A stretch of 15,753 bases of DNA from CAYMSA01 sp964392965 (GCA_964392965.1 CAYMSA010000039.1:1-15753); one strand, 5' to 3'; shown: positions 7,260 to 14,352, counted from the stretch's first letter. Notes: generated from the sequence alone by a model not told the origin. Numbers and translations are program-made.

Positions 7260-7760
7260 ATGGCGATCACAGCGAAGGCGTTCAAGTACGGTGACGACAT
7301 CAACACCGACTACATCATCAGCGGCAAGTACAAGTTCAAGTCGGCGGACATGGAGGCCATGGCGGTCCACGCCATGGAGGATCTCGACGCCCACTACTAC
7401 GACAAGGTGAAGCCTGAAGGTGGCTTCCTGGTGGCGGGGACGAACTTCGGCATGGGGTCGTCCCGAGAGCAGGCGCCGCTCGTGCTCATCCACAGCAACA
7501 CGAAGGCGGTGCTGGCCAAGACGTTCGCACGCATCTTCTACCGCAATGCCATCAACACCGGACTGCCGGTCGTCGAGTGCGACACGGACTCGATCGCCGA
7601 TGGGGACTCGCTCGAGCTCGATCTCGAGGCGGGCGTCGTGCGCAACCTCACGCAGGGGACCGAGATCCCGTTTGCGCCGCTGCCGCCGGTGATGGCGCAG
7701 CTCCTGGCCGACGGCGGACTCGTCGAGCACTTCAAGAAGCACGGAGGGTTCGCGCTGTAG
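7260..7760 (+). CDS. 3-isopropylmalate dehydratase/homoaconitase small subunit
   Basis: A 166-residue swivel-domain subunit that completes the active site of the upstream large subunit. Seen: KYGDDINTD at 9-17, the substrate-selecting loop GKYKFKS at 22-28, GTNFGMGSSRE at 60-70, and FARIFYRNAINTG further on. In methanogen enzymes the four residues of this loop separate isopropylmalate from homoaconitate use (YLVY versus YLRT); here the loop reads YKFK, which matches neither. The ATG directly follows the TAG of the large subunit, with GAGGGGAG upstream inside that gene, so the two are translationally coupled. No 3-isopropylmalate or homoisocitrate dehydrogenase follows; the operon ends in a hairpin-rich spacer. 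Confidence 0.9.
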   Translation: MAITAKAFKYGDDINTDYIISGKYKFKSADMEAMAVHAMEDLDAHYYDKVKPEGGFLVAGTNFGMGSSREQAPLVLIHSNTKAVLAKTFARIFYRNAINTGLPVVECDTDSIADGDSLELDLEAGVVRNLTQGTEIPFAPLPPVMAQLLADGGLVEHFKKHGGFAL

Positions 7761-7814
7761 GCCATCCACACCCCGGCCCCTGTGGGGGGTAGCACACTAG
7801 AGCGAGAGCGAGAA

Positions 7815-7843
7815 GTGAAGGCCGCCTCAAGGGCGGCCTTCAC
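7815..7843. terminator. Strong 12-bp hairpin, bidirectional terminator between convergent genes
   Basis: GTGAAGGCCGCC (7815-7826) pairs perfectly with GGCGGCCTTCAC (7832-7843) around a 5-base loop. It lies between the converging dehydratase small-subunit and flavoprotein genes. There is no T-run, as is common for GC-rich actinobacterial terminators, and a perfect stem works for both strands. Confidence 0.75.
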
Positions 7844-7852
7844 TGTGCAAGG

Positions 7853-7887
7853 CGATAGGCGCCTGGCGTTAAGCCGGGCGCCTATCG
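7853..7887 (+). terminator. Second long hairpin in the convergent spacer
   Basis: The 15-base arms at 7853-7867 and 7873-7887 pair completely in plus-strand RNA if one G-U wobble (7864 with 7876) is allowed, around the loop GTTAA. In minus-strand RNA that pair becomes an A-C mismatch, so the stem is best for transcripts coming from the dehydratase operon. Confidence 0.6.
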
Positions 7888-7914
7888 ATTCGCGGATCCA
7901 TCCTGCGGTGCGCC

Positions 7915-9570
7915 CTACAGGCCGGCTACGTACTTGCCGACGACGTAGCCGAACGTGTAGCAGCGACCGAGCGAGAGTCCGAACACGGTCAGCGGGTAGT
8001 CGACGCCGCCGTAGAAGCCGCCCGCGTCGTTGCCGATCGCGAAGAGACCGGGTATCGGTGCGCCGTCGGCGTTGAGGCACTGGCTGTTCTCATCGACGAC
8101 GAGACCCGAGCAACACGCGGAGATCCGAACGTGACGGTGGATACCGTAGAACGGGGCGGTATCGACCGGCTTGAGGAACTTCGCCGGCTTGCCGAAGTCC
8201 TCATCGGAGCCCTTGGCCACGAGTTCGTTGTAGCGAGTCACAGTCTGCTTGAGCGCCGTTGCATCGATCCCGAGCTTGGCGGCGAGTTCTTCGAGCGTGT
8301 CGGCTCTGTATGTGCCGATGAAGCTTTCGAACACGCCGTTGCGCTCGACATCCTCTTCGGGCATCCAGGTCTTGATGGCTTCGGGGTCCATGAGCTTGCC
8401 TGGCCAGTCGGCAGCCTGGGTCATGTAGTTGGCATCGAAGATCTGCGAGTAGTAGCCCTTCTTCTCATCCGGTACATCGCGCAGGTAGTTGCTCATGAGC
8501 GACATCTCGACGGTCTCGTTCACGAACCGCTTGCCGTTCTCGTCGACAGCCAGGAACGGCATGTCGCACATAGAGGCGGGGCCGGCATCGAAGTCGTGGA
8601 GCATCTTGGTATGGTTGAGTGGCTCGATGACCGCGCCTGCCCAATAGCCCATCATGTGGCCGTCACCGGTCTTGTTCGCCTGCTTGCGGCCGAAACCCTT
8701 GAGGTCCGGGATGAAGTAGTTGCACATCTCCTCGTTGTTCTGGTAGTCGCCACAGGCGAGGATGACGCCCTTGGCGGCGTTGAACTTGATGTAGGAACCA
8801 TCGGCCTTCTTGCCGATGACGCCGGTGACCTTGCCGCTCTCGTCCTGGACGAGCTGGACGCCGGGAGTCTCGAAGAAGAACTCCACACCGGCAGCCTCGG
8901 CGGTCTTGCCGAGCGCCTGCATACCGTCACCGGTCGTGTACGGTTTGGGGCCGAAGAACGAGGTCACGTAGTTCATCTTGTAGCCGTTGACATCGAGAAT
9001 GGCGACCTGCTGTACGTTGCCCTGGTCGATGACCTGCGCTCCACCCTCGAGAGCCTTCTCGATGACCCACTTGACCGCCTCGCCTGAGCGATGGGCCCAG
9101 ATCTCGACGAGCTTGCGGTCGGCCCTGCTCGCGTTGTCCTTGATGAGTCTTGCGACGAGCGCCTTCACGCCGGCTGGGTCGCTGTTTTCGAGGTCGACAC
9201 CGGAGCCGGAGTTGCCCTGTGAGACGATGACGTCCTGCTTCTGCAAGACGGCCACGCTTGCCCCGGCCTCTCGCGCCGACAGAGCTGCCGGTACTCCCGC
9301 TGCCCCGGCGCCGATGACGACGACGTCGTAGTCCTTGGTCTCGGCGATGTCCTTGTCCGCGATCGGTTCGGGCTTCACAAGGAAGCTCAGCGTCGCGGTG
9401 CCATCGCTGCTGGTGCCGTAGGTGGCGCCGCCCGCGCCGTCACCATCCCCTGAAGACCCGCATCCCGTCAGCCCGAGCGCCCCGAGGCCCGCTGCCACCG
9501 CAGCGGTGCCGGTGAGGAAGCTCCGGCGCGAGATCCCGTGCTTGAGCGCATACTCCCTGTAACCGTCCAT
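7915..9570 (-). CDS. Tat-exported lipoprotein flavoprotein reductase (fumarate reductase/FAD-binding-2 family), substrate unknown
   Basis: A 551-residue flavoprotein. The N-terminus has a twin-arginine motif SRRSFL (residues 14-19), a hydrophobic stretch and a lipobox LTGC ending at C37, predicting an externally anchored lipoprotein. The dinucleotide-binding VVVIGAGAAGVPAALSA follows from about residue 82, and the FAD-domain return GNDAGG is at 513-518. There is no haem-binding CxxCH and no FMN-binding domain, so electrons must come from a separate membrane donor not encoded here. Relatives reduce fumarate, urocanate or other unsaturated acceptors in anaerobic respiration. By manual alignment the fumarate-binding arginines and histidines are replaced (M356, S484/A485, D524 region), so fumarate is unlikely. 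ATG 9570 is chosen over the open frame to 9765 because of the Tat signal and GAGGAG at 9580-9575. It is divergent from the LuxR gene. Confidence 0.9.
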   Translation of the reverse strand: MDGYREYALKHGISRRSFLTGTAAVAAGLGALGLTGCGSSGDGDGAGGATYGTSSDGTATLSFLVKPEPIADKDIAETKDYDVVVIGAGAAGVPAALSAREAGASVAVLQKQDVIVSQGNSGSGVDLENSDPAGVKALVARLIKDNASRADRKLVEIWAHRSGEAVKWVIEKALEGGAQVIDQGNVQQVAILDVNGYKMNYVTSFFGPKPYTTGDGMQALGKTAEAAGVEFFFETPGVQLVQDESGKVTGVIGKKADGSYIKFNAAKGVILACGDYQNNEEMCNYFIPDLKGFGRKQANKTGDGHMMGYWAGAVIEPLNHTKMLHDFDAGPASMCDMPFLAVDENGKRFVNETVEMSLMSNYLRDVPDEKKGYYSQIFDANYMTQAADWPGKLMDPEAIKTWMPEEDVERNGVFESFIGTYRADTLEELAAKLGIDATALKQTVTRYNELVAKGSDEDFGKPAKFLKPVDTAPFYGIHRHVRISACCSGLVVDENSQCLNADGAPIPGLFAIGNDAGGFYGGVDYPLTVFGLSLGRCYTFGYVVGKYVAGL

Positions 9571-9600
9571 CGTGCTCCTCTCTTCTCTCTCCCCGGTGAT

Positions 9601-9616
9601 CAGGCCCGAAGGCCTG
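9601..9616 (-). promoter_or_regulatory. UUCG-tetraloop hairpin in the flavoprotein leader
   Basis: Read on the minus strand, CAGGCC-TTCG-GGCCTG forms a 6-bp stem closed by a C(UUCG)G tetraloop, an unusually stable RNA hairpin. It ends 30 bases before ATG 9570, leaving the ribosome site free. It could stabilise the 5' end or mark a small regulatory structure. Confidence 0.45.
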
Positions 9617-9705
9617 CTGTCCTGCGGGCGGCTTACCGCATGGTGCCGGTGGGGCTGCCGAGAGGCATCCCGGGTCGCCCGCATGCCCGGACTATGCGCC
9701 ACGCA

Positions 9706-9729
9706 GCGAAAGACAACATCAGCTTTCGC
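9706..9729. promoter_or_regulatory. Inverted repeat, candidate operator for the divergent LuxR regulator
   Basis: GCGAAAG (9706-9712) and CTTTCGC (9723-9729) are perfect 7-bp half-sites separated by 10 bp, so equivalent positions lie 17 bp apart. It sits midway between the two divergent genes (136 bp from the flavoprotein ATG, 112 bp from the regulator ATG). Binding by the LuxR protein is inferred from position only. Confidence 0.4.
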
Positions 9730-9841
9730 AAGAATCGGCGGGCCTAACTTCCTAAACCCCGGCATAAACCCTGGTCGTCATCGAGTGAATCCTGCGAGAA
9801 TGTCACCTGGAGGGCAGTGAGATGCCGAGGGACGTATCGGG

Positions 9842-11311
9842 ATGAGTGCGGCGGAGAGCGTTCACGCGGGAAGTACTCCGGTACCGCCAGGCCCAGATGA
9901 GGACAAGCGGACATCCGCGTTTCCGGGTGCGCTCAGGCACGTGCCCAGGGTTCCGGTCTTCTTCCTGGGTGTCGGCGTCTACCGGGCGTGGATCGAGCTC
10001 ACGTACGTCCGGCCGCTCGTGAGCTTCCCCACGTGGGAGATTGCCGGTCATGATGCTTTCGACATCGCCATGGTCGCCGTTCTGCTACTCTGCGCCATGC
10101 TGTCGAGGAGAATCGTCCCGATCTCCAGCAGGCGGTGGGCCGTAGTCGGGGCCGGTGCACTGCTCGTGGGCAGTACGATCCTCAACTTCTGGTCTACTGC
10201 CGATTCCGGAATCACCGCCTGGGCGGCATATCCCGCAGCGATAGCCGGAGGCATCGGGACGGCCGTGATCATCCTGTTGTGGTCCGAGTTCTACAGCTGC
10301 CTCACTCCCATTCGCGTGGCGCTCTACTACTCACTTTCGCTTCTCTTCGGTGCCCTGCTCGTCTTCGTGATCAAGGGCTTCGTCTTCAGCTACTACGCAG
10401 GCGTGACACTCTTGCTTCCGGTCGTGTCGCTCGTGTTCGTCGTCCTGAGCTTCAAGGCGATACCGGCGCGGGATCAGCCCAGGCGCGTGTGGGGTAAGTT
10501 CTCGTTTCCGTGGAAGCCGGTCGCGCTGATGGCCGTGTACGGCTTCGCCTATGGGATGCGGGAGACCGCCCTCTACATCGAATCCGGTCCGCACTCGTCC
10601 TGGGGCGTCGTCTTCGTGGCCGCCGTCGTGGCCGTAGGAGTCGTCTCGCGCCACGAGCGTTTCGACTTCACGATCATCTATCGCGCCGGGATGCCACTCA
10701 TGGTGGGCGGCTTGCTCGTCGTCCCGATCATCCCGTACATCGGGACGCAGGTGTCCAACTTCTGCGTCTCGGCGAGCTACGCGGCGTTCACGATCCTCAT
10801 CATGCTCATTCTTGCCAACATCTCGTACCGCTATGGCGTAGGAGCCGTCTGGCTCTTCGGTATCGAGCGGGGTCTGCGGGCCCTCGTCATGTGGCTGGGA
10901 CGCGTGGCGGCCATGTTGCTCGACGGCAGTGGACTTTCCGAGGGGGTCCAATCGACCGTCGTGAGCATCATCGTCGTGCTGTTGGTCATCGTGGCGACGA
11001 TGATCCTCCTGTCCGAGAAGGAGCTCACGTCACGATGGGGTGTGACGTTCATCGGGAACGGCGAGTCGAGCAAGGAACTCCTCGAGAAGAACAGGTTGAT
11101 CGACCTCTGCTCCGAGATGGTGACCACCTATCAGTTGTCGCCCCGTGAGGCCGAGGTGCTCCAGCTCCTTGCGCAGCGTAAGAGCATCGCCGACGTGGAG
11201 CGGGAGCTCTTCATCGCGCGCGGTACCGCGAAAGCGCACATATGCCACATCTACACGAAGATGGGCATCCACACGAGAGGTGAGCTCTTCGCCCTGCTGA
11301 AGCTGGAGTGA
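9842..11311 (+). CDS. Membrane-embedded LuxR-family regulator (about 12 helices plus C-terminal HTH)
   Basis: A 489-residue protein. Residues about 35-400 hold some twelve hydrophobic segments in an MFS-like arrangement, with no extracellular sensor domain. A cytoplasmic LuxR-type helix-turn-helix closes the protein from about residue 430: QLSPREAEVLQLLAQRKSIA, then the recognition-helix region RGTAKAHICHIYTKMGIHTR. This architecture is abundant in Coriobacteriia, often next to exported flavoprotein reductases, and is thought to couple sensing of a small molecule at or in the membrane to transcription. The ATG has GAGGGA at 9827-9832. Its divergent neighbour is the most likely target. Ligand and DNA site are unknown. 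It converges with the META lipoprotein gene, 21 bp apart. Confidence 0.9.
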   Translation: MSAAESVHAGSTPVPPGPDEDKRTSAFPGALRHVPRVPVFFLGVGVYRAWIELTYVRPLVSFPTWEIAGHDAFDIAMVAVLLLCAMLSRRIVPISSRRWAVVGAGALLVGSTILNFWSTADSGITAWAAYPAAIAGGIGTAVIILLWSEFYSCLTPIRVALYYSLSLLFGALLVFVIKGFVFSYYAGVTLLLPVVSLVFVVLSFKAIPARDQPRRVWGKFSFPWKPVALMAVYGFAYGMRETALYIESGPHSSWGVVFVAAVVAVGVVSRHERFDFTIIYRAGMPLMVGGLLVVPIIPYIGTQVSNFCVSASYAAFTILIMLILANISYRYGVGAVWLFGIERGLRALVMWLGRVAAMLLDGSGLSEGVQSTVVSIIVVLLVIVATMILLSEKELTSRWGVTFIGNGESSKELLEKNRLIDLCSEMVTTYQLSPREAEVLQLLAQRKSIADVERELFIARGTAKAHICHIYTKMGIHTRGELFALLKLE

Positions 11312-11332
11312 ACACGGTCGTCCGGGTCTTCT

Positions 11333-11791
11333 CTACCGGCTGCGCTGTCTGAGGTTCTGCTCTCCCGCGGTGTCGCGCTTGAACACGAGGAGTGTCTGTC
11401 CGTCGCTGTCGGAGAGTGTGAGAGTGGCATTGTTGATGCGATACGCGGCTACTTCGGCGAGGGCGGCGAAGTAGGCGGCCTCGGCGGCGTTGGCCTCCTC
11501 GGATCCGGCTATCAGCGTACTCGTGATGGTTCCGATGGTGAGTCTGCCGTTCGGCCCGGTCTCGTACGGTGCGCCGTAGCTGTTCACGCCGCCGCTTCCG
11601 CCGGCGAGGCCGTCCGCGAACGTGAGCGTGATGGTGATCCCCGCGGGACGTCCGGGTCCGGGTGACGTACCCGACAGTACCCATGCGGTGCCATCGAGCG
11701 GGTCAGTGGTGCATCCGGCGGTGCTGACGAGCAGGATTCCCGCGAGCATCACGGTCGCGAGCGCACCGCGCACGAATCCACTCCGCATCAT
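11333..11791 (-). CDS. META-domain (HslJ-like) lipoprotein
   Basis: A 152-residue secreted lipoprotein. The signal peptide MMRSGFVRGALATVMLAG continues to a TAGC lipobox with C27 as the predicted lipidated residue; the -3 position is Thr, which is tolerated but not ideal. The mature part fits the META domain: LDGTAWVL at its start, a glycine-rich GGVNSYGAPYE turn, LTIGTITSTLIA, the helix AAYFAALAEVAAYRI, and LTLSDSDGQTLLVF at the end. HslJ-type META proteins are envelope proteins linked to novobiocin resistance or stress; a molecular activity is not established. A strong GGAGGAGGAGG site precedes the tandem ATGs, and the first is used. It converges with the LuxR gene and is divergent from the MFS gene. 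Confidence 0.85.
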   Translation of the reverse strand: MMRSGFVRGALATVMLAGILLVSTAGCTTDPLDGTAWVLSGTSPGPGRPAGITITLTFADGLAGGSGGVNSYGAPYETGPNGRLTIGTITSTLIAGSEEANAAEAAYFAALAEVAAYRINNATLTLSDSDGQTLLVFKRDTAGEQNLRQRSR

Positions 11792-12111
11792 CGCCCCTCC
11801 TCCTCCGCGCCGGTCGGCTCCTGTGCTCTTCGTACCCTTGGACGGATGAGCGCGTGCGGCGGTTCGGAGATACACCTTGCCGGCCCGCTGTCGGGCCAAG
11901 AGGGGCTGCGCGCGAAGAACCGAGGCGCACTGCGCGAACAACCCCTTAACTGCGGTGCTCCGGTAAGATATGGTGCCACATACCGGGCGCGTGACGACCA
12001 CCGGTTTCGCGTCGTTCGTTCGCGAGGGATCGCAGCGCATGGTCTGGACGTCCGGCCGATGACCGCCCGCCCGATGACAGGAGTGACACGCTGGAGACCG
12101 CACGTCGGCAC
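11792..12111. other. 320-bp divergent intergenic region
   Basis: I see no gene here: the overlapping plus-strand frame from 11846 resembles no known protein and runs into the MFS gene in another frame. Contents: the ribosome site of the META gene, a GGCCCG-CTGT-CGGGCC hairpin (11882-11897), and a slightly AT-richer patch with a possible -10 box TAAGAT (11964-11969) facing the MFS gene, without a clear -35. Confidence 0.5.
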
Positions 12112-13386
12112 ATGGCCCCATCGCAGGCGCTACGGGTGTTTCTGGTGCTCACCGCCACCCGGTGGCTTCCGACCGGTTTCGTGCTCACGGCGTTCACGCT
12201 CATCGCCCTGGAACGCGGGCTGACGGTCGGGCAGGTGGGCGCCTTCATGGCGTTGCAGGGCGTCGTCGTCTTCCTCCTCGAGCTTCCGACGAGCGGACTC
12301 GCCGACACTATCGGGCGCAAGCCGGTGCTCTTGCTCGCGAGCGTGTTCAACATCCTCGCGGGTCTCGCATACGCGGGAGCGAACTCTTTCTGGGGCTTCG
12401 CCTGCGCAGCGATGCTCATGGGCGTCTACCGGGCGCTCGACTCCGGTCCCCTCGAGGCATGGTATGTGGACACGTTGCATGAGTCCTCGCCGGGTCTCGA
12501 TCCGGATAGGGCGATGGCGCGACAGGGCACGGTGGCCGGTCTTACCATGGCGGTCGCTTCGCTCGGATCGGGGGCGCTCATCGTCTGGCATCCCTTCACC
12601 GACGCATCTGCGCTGCTCCTGCCGATACAGGTCTACGTGGTTCTGAGTGTGGTGCATGCGGTGCTCGTCGCCGTGCTCATGAGGGAGCCCTCTGGACGTC
12701 GCCGGCGCGGTGCCGATGCGCCCGCCTTCTGGTTGTCGGCAGCGCTCGCTGAGACCACTGGCGTCGTGCGGGACGGCGTCAGACTGCTCCGCACCAACCG
12801 CGTGTTGCGAGGAATCGTTGTCGTGGCGGTCTTCTGGGCGTTTCCCACTGTCGTCGTCGAGATTCTGCAGGCCGTCCGCCTCGCCGAGCTTCTCGGCAGT
12901 CAGGCTGCCTCCGGCGCGTGGATGGGTCCGGTCGCTGCAGTAGGATGGGGCGTGTTCGCGGCGGGTTCGGCGCTCGCCGGGGTGGGCTTCAAGCGTATCG
13001 GCGCCGCCCGAACGGCGATTCTCGCTCGCGTGCTCAACGGCGCAGGCGCAGTCGTCATGGGTCTCATGGCGGGCCCTGTCGCACTCGTCGGTGCGTACCT
13101 GCTCACGTACGGGCTGCACGGGTCGGGCGAGGCCGCACACGCGACGGTACTTCACCGTGAGGCGTCGTCAGCCAATCGTTCCACCATACTCTCACTCAGT
13201 TCCATGACGTTCTTCGTGGCCACCTCGGTCGCGCTCTATCTCGTAAGCACACTCGCCGAGTCGGTCTCCACGCAGGTCGCGATGGTGCTCGCCGGCGCGT
13301 TCAGCATCGTGGGGTTCGTCTTCTACCTGCCCGCGCTCAGCAAGGAGCGGGAGGCGGTGGCGGCCCGTGCGACGTCCGCCGAGTGA
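12112..13386 (+). CDS. Major facilitator superfamily transporter
   Basis: A 424-residue integral membrane protein with about twelve hydrophobic segments. The MFS signature A between helices 2 and 3 reads SGLADTIGRKP (61-71), with D65, G68, R69 and K70. The sequence does not reveal the substrate; drug or small-metabolite efflux is the usual guess for this type. The start is not certain: ATG 12112 has no well-placed ribosome site (GGAG at 12093-12096 is 15 bases away), whereas a CTG at 12091 in the same frame has AGGAG seven bases upstream and would add seven residues (LETARRH). I keep ATG. The cation antiporter gene starts 18 bp after the stop, so the two are probably co-transcribed. Confidence 0.85.
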   Translation: MAPSQALRVFLVLTATRWLPTGFVLTAFTLIALERGLTVGQVGAFMALQGVVVFLLELPTSGLADTIGRKPVLLLASVFNILAGLAYAGANSFWGFACAAMLMGVYRALDSGPLEAWYVDTLHESSPGLDPDRAMARQGTVAGLTMAVASLGSGALIVWHPFTDASALLLPIQVYVVLSVVHAVLVAVLMREPSGRRRRGADAPAFWLSAALAETTGVVRDGVRLLRTNRVLRGIVVVAVFWAFPTVVVEILQAVRLAELLGSQAASGAWMGPVAAVGWGVFAAGSALAGVGFKRIGAARTAILARVLNGAGAVVMGLMAGPVALVGAYLLTYGLHGSGEAAHATVLHREASSANRSTILSLSSMTFFVATSVALYLVSTLAESVSTQVAMVLAGAFSIVGFVFYLPALSKEREAVAARATSAE

Positions 13387-13404
13387 CAGTTAGGTGATCA
13401 CGGC

Positions 13405-14352
13405 ATGATGCTTGTGCATATACTGGCGATTCTCGGCGGGCTGGTCCTCCTCGTGCTTGGCGCCGAAGGTCTCGTGCGCGGGAGTTCCGGGCTCGCGTTC
13501 CGTCTCGGGGTGAGTGCACTCGCCGTCGGCCTCACGGTCGTCGCGTTCGGCACGGGCAGCCCCGAGCTTGTGTTGAGCGTCGAGGCGGCACTCGCGGGCA
13601 GTAGCGGCATAGCGCTCGGCAACATCGTGGGTTCGAACATCGCCAACATGGCACTCGTTCTCGGGGTGGCAGCGGTCGTGCGGCCGATGACCGTGTGCTC
13701 GACGATCGTCCGCCGCGAGATGCCCCTCATGATCGCGGTGACGCTCGTGCTCTGCGCCTTTCTGATCGACGGGACCCTGGAGCGCTTCGAGGGGCTCATG
13801 CTCGTCATCGGCGCCGTCGTCTACACCATCTCCACGTATGTGGTGGCCAGGCGGGGTGAGGGCGCGGTCGTCGAGGGCGAGTTCGAGGAGGCGTACCCGA
13901 AACCCCATCGGCCGGTCTGGCTCGACATCGTGATGATCGTCGCCGGCCTCATGGCGCTCGCACTCGGTGCACAACTGCTGCTCGAAGGTGCCGTGGCCAT
14001 CGCGGCAGGGCTTGGGGTGAGCGAGGTCGTCATCGGCCTCACGATCGTAGCCGTCGGGACGAGTCTGCCCGAGCTGGCCACATCGATCTCGGCGGCGCGC
14101 CGTTCGGAGGCCGACGTCGCCCTCGGCAATGCGATCGGTTCGAACGTGCTCAACATCCTCGCGGTGCTCGGCATCACAGCGCTCATTCAGCCGTTGGAGC
14201 TGGCCGGGCTGCGTGCGGTGGATCTTGCCGTGCTCGTGGGGAGTGCCGTCGTGATGCTGCTGTTCATGCGGCGGGGGTGGGTGCTGAGCCGACGCGAAGG
14301 GAGCGTGCTGCTGCTCGGCTATGTGGTCTACGTGATCACGCTCGTACCGTGA
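13405..14352 (+). CDS. Calcium/sodium antiporter of the CaCA family (YrbG-like)
   Basis: A 315-residue membrane protein with two homologous halves of about five helices each. The alpha-1 repeat has FGTGSPELVLS (E54) and GNIVGSNIANM; the alpha-2 repeat has VGTSLPELATS (E223) and GNAIGSNVLNI. The two glutamates and the GSN asparagines form the cation site in structurally solved relatives. It exchanges a divalent cation, usually calcium, for sodium or protons. The first repeat has GTGSPE where most relatives have GTSLPE, a mild deviation near the ion site. A charged cytoplasmic loop (ARRGEGAVVEGEFEE) separates the halves. The ATG has AGGTGA at 13392-13397; the following ATG is an alternative. 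It sits 18 bp after the MFS gene. Confidence 0.92.
   Translation: MMLVHILAILGGLVLLVLGAEGLVRGSSGLAFRLGVSALAVGLTVVAFGTGSPELVLSVEAALAGSSGIALGNIVGSNIANMALVLGVAAVVRPMTVCSTIVRREMPLMIAVTLVLCAFLIDGTLERFEGLMLVIGAVVYTISTYVVARRGEGAVVEGEFEEAYPKPHRPVWLDIVMIVAGLMALALGAQLLLEGAVAIAAGLGVSEVVIGLTIVAVGTSLPELATSISAARRSEADVALGNAIGSNVLNILAVLGITALIQPLELAGLRAVDLAVLVGSAVVMLLFMRRGWVLSRREGSVLLLGYVVYVITLVP

Larger units (their letters stand above)
9571..9841. promoter_or_regulatory. Divergent regulatory region between flavoprotein and LuxR regulator
   Basis: These 271 bp must hold both promoters. Visible structures: a CAGGCC/GGCCTG stem with a UUCG loop in the flavoprotein leader (9601-9616), an inverted repeat GCGAAAG-N10-CTTTCGC (9706-9729), and direct repeats of TAAACCC spaced 12 bp (9753-9759 and 9765-9771). 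I found no convincing -35/-10 pair on either strand. Confidence 0.55.

Noticed and set aside
5904..7769. 621-codon minus-strand frame
   Set aside because: It covers both dehydratase subunits on the opposite strand. Its His/Arg/Asp-rich composition is typical of antisense frames in GC-rich DNA.
8131..9087. 318-codon plus-strand frame
   Set aside because: Antisense shadow of the flavoprotein gene, with no recognisable domain and no separate promoter.
9571..9765. N-terminal extension of the flavoprotein by 65 residues
   Set aside because: The frame is open, but the Tat signal must be at the N-terminus and the ribosome site precedes ATG 9570.
11846..12223. 125-codon plus-strand frame in the META/MFS spacer
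   Set aside because: No recognisable similarity, and it overlaps the MFS start in another frame.
12130..13155. 341-codon minus-strand frame
   Set aside because: Antisense to the MFS transporter; charged low-information composition.
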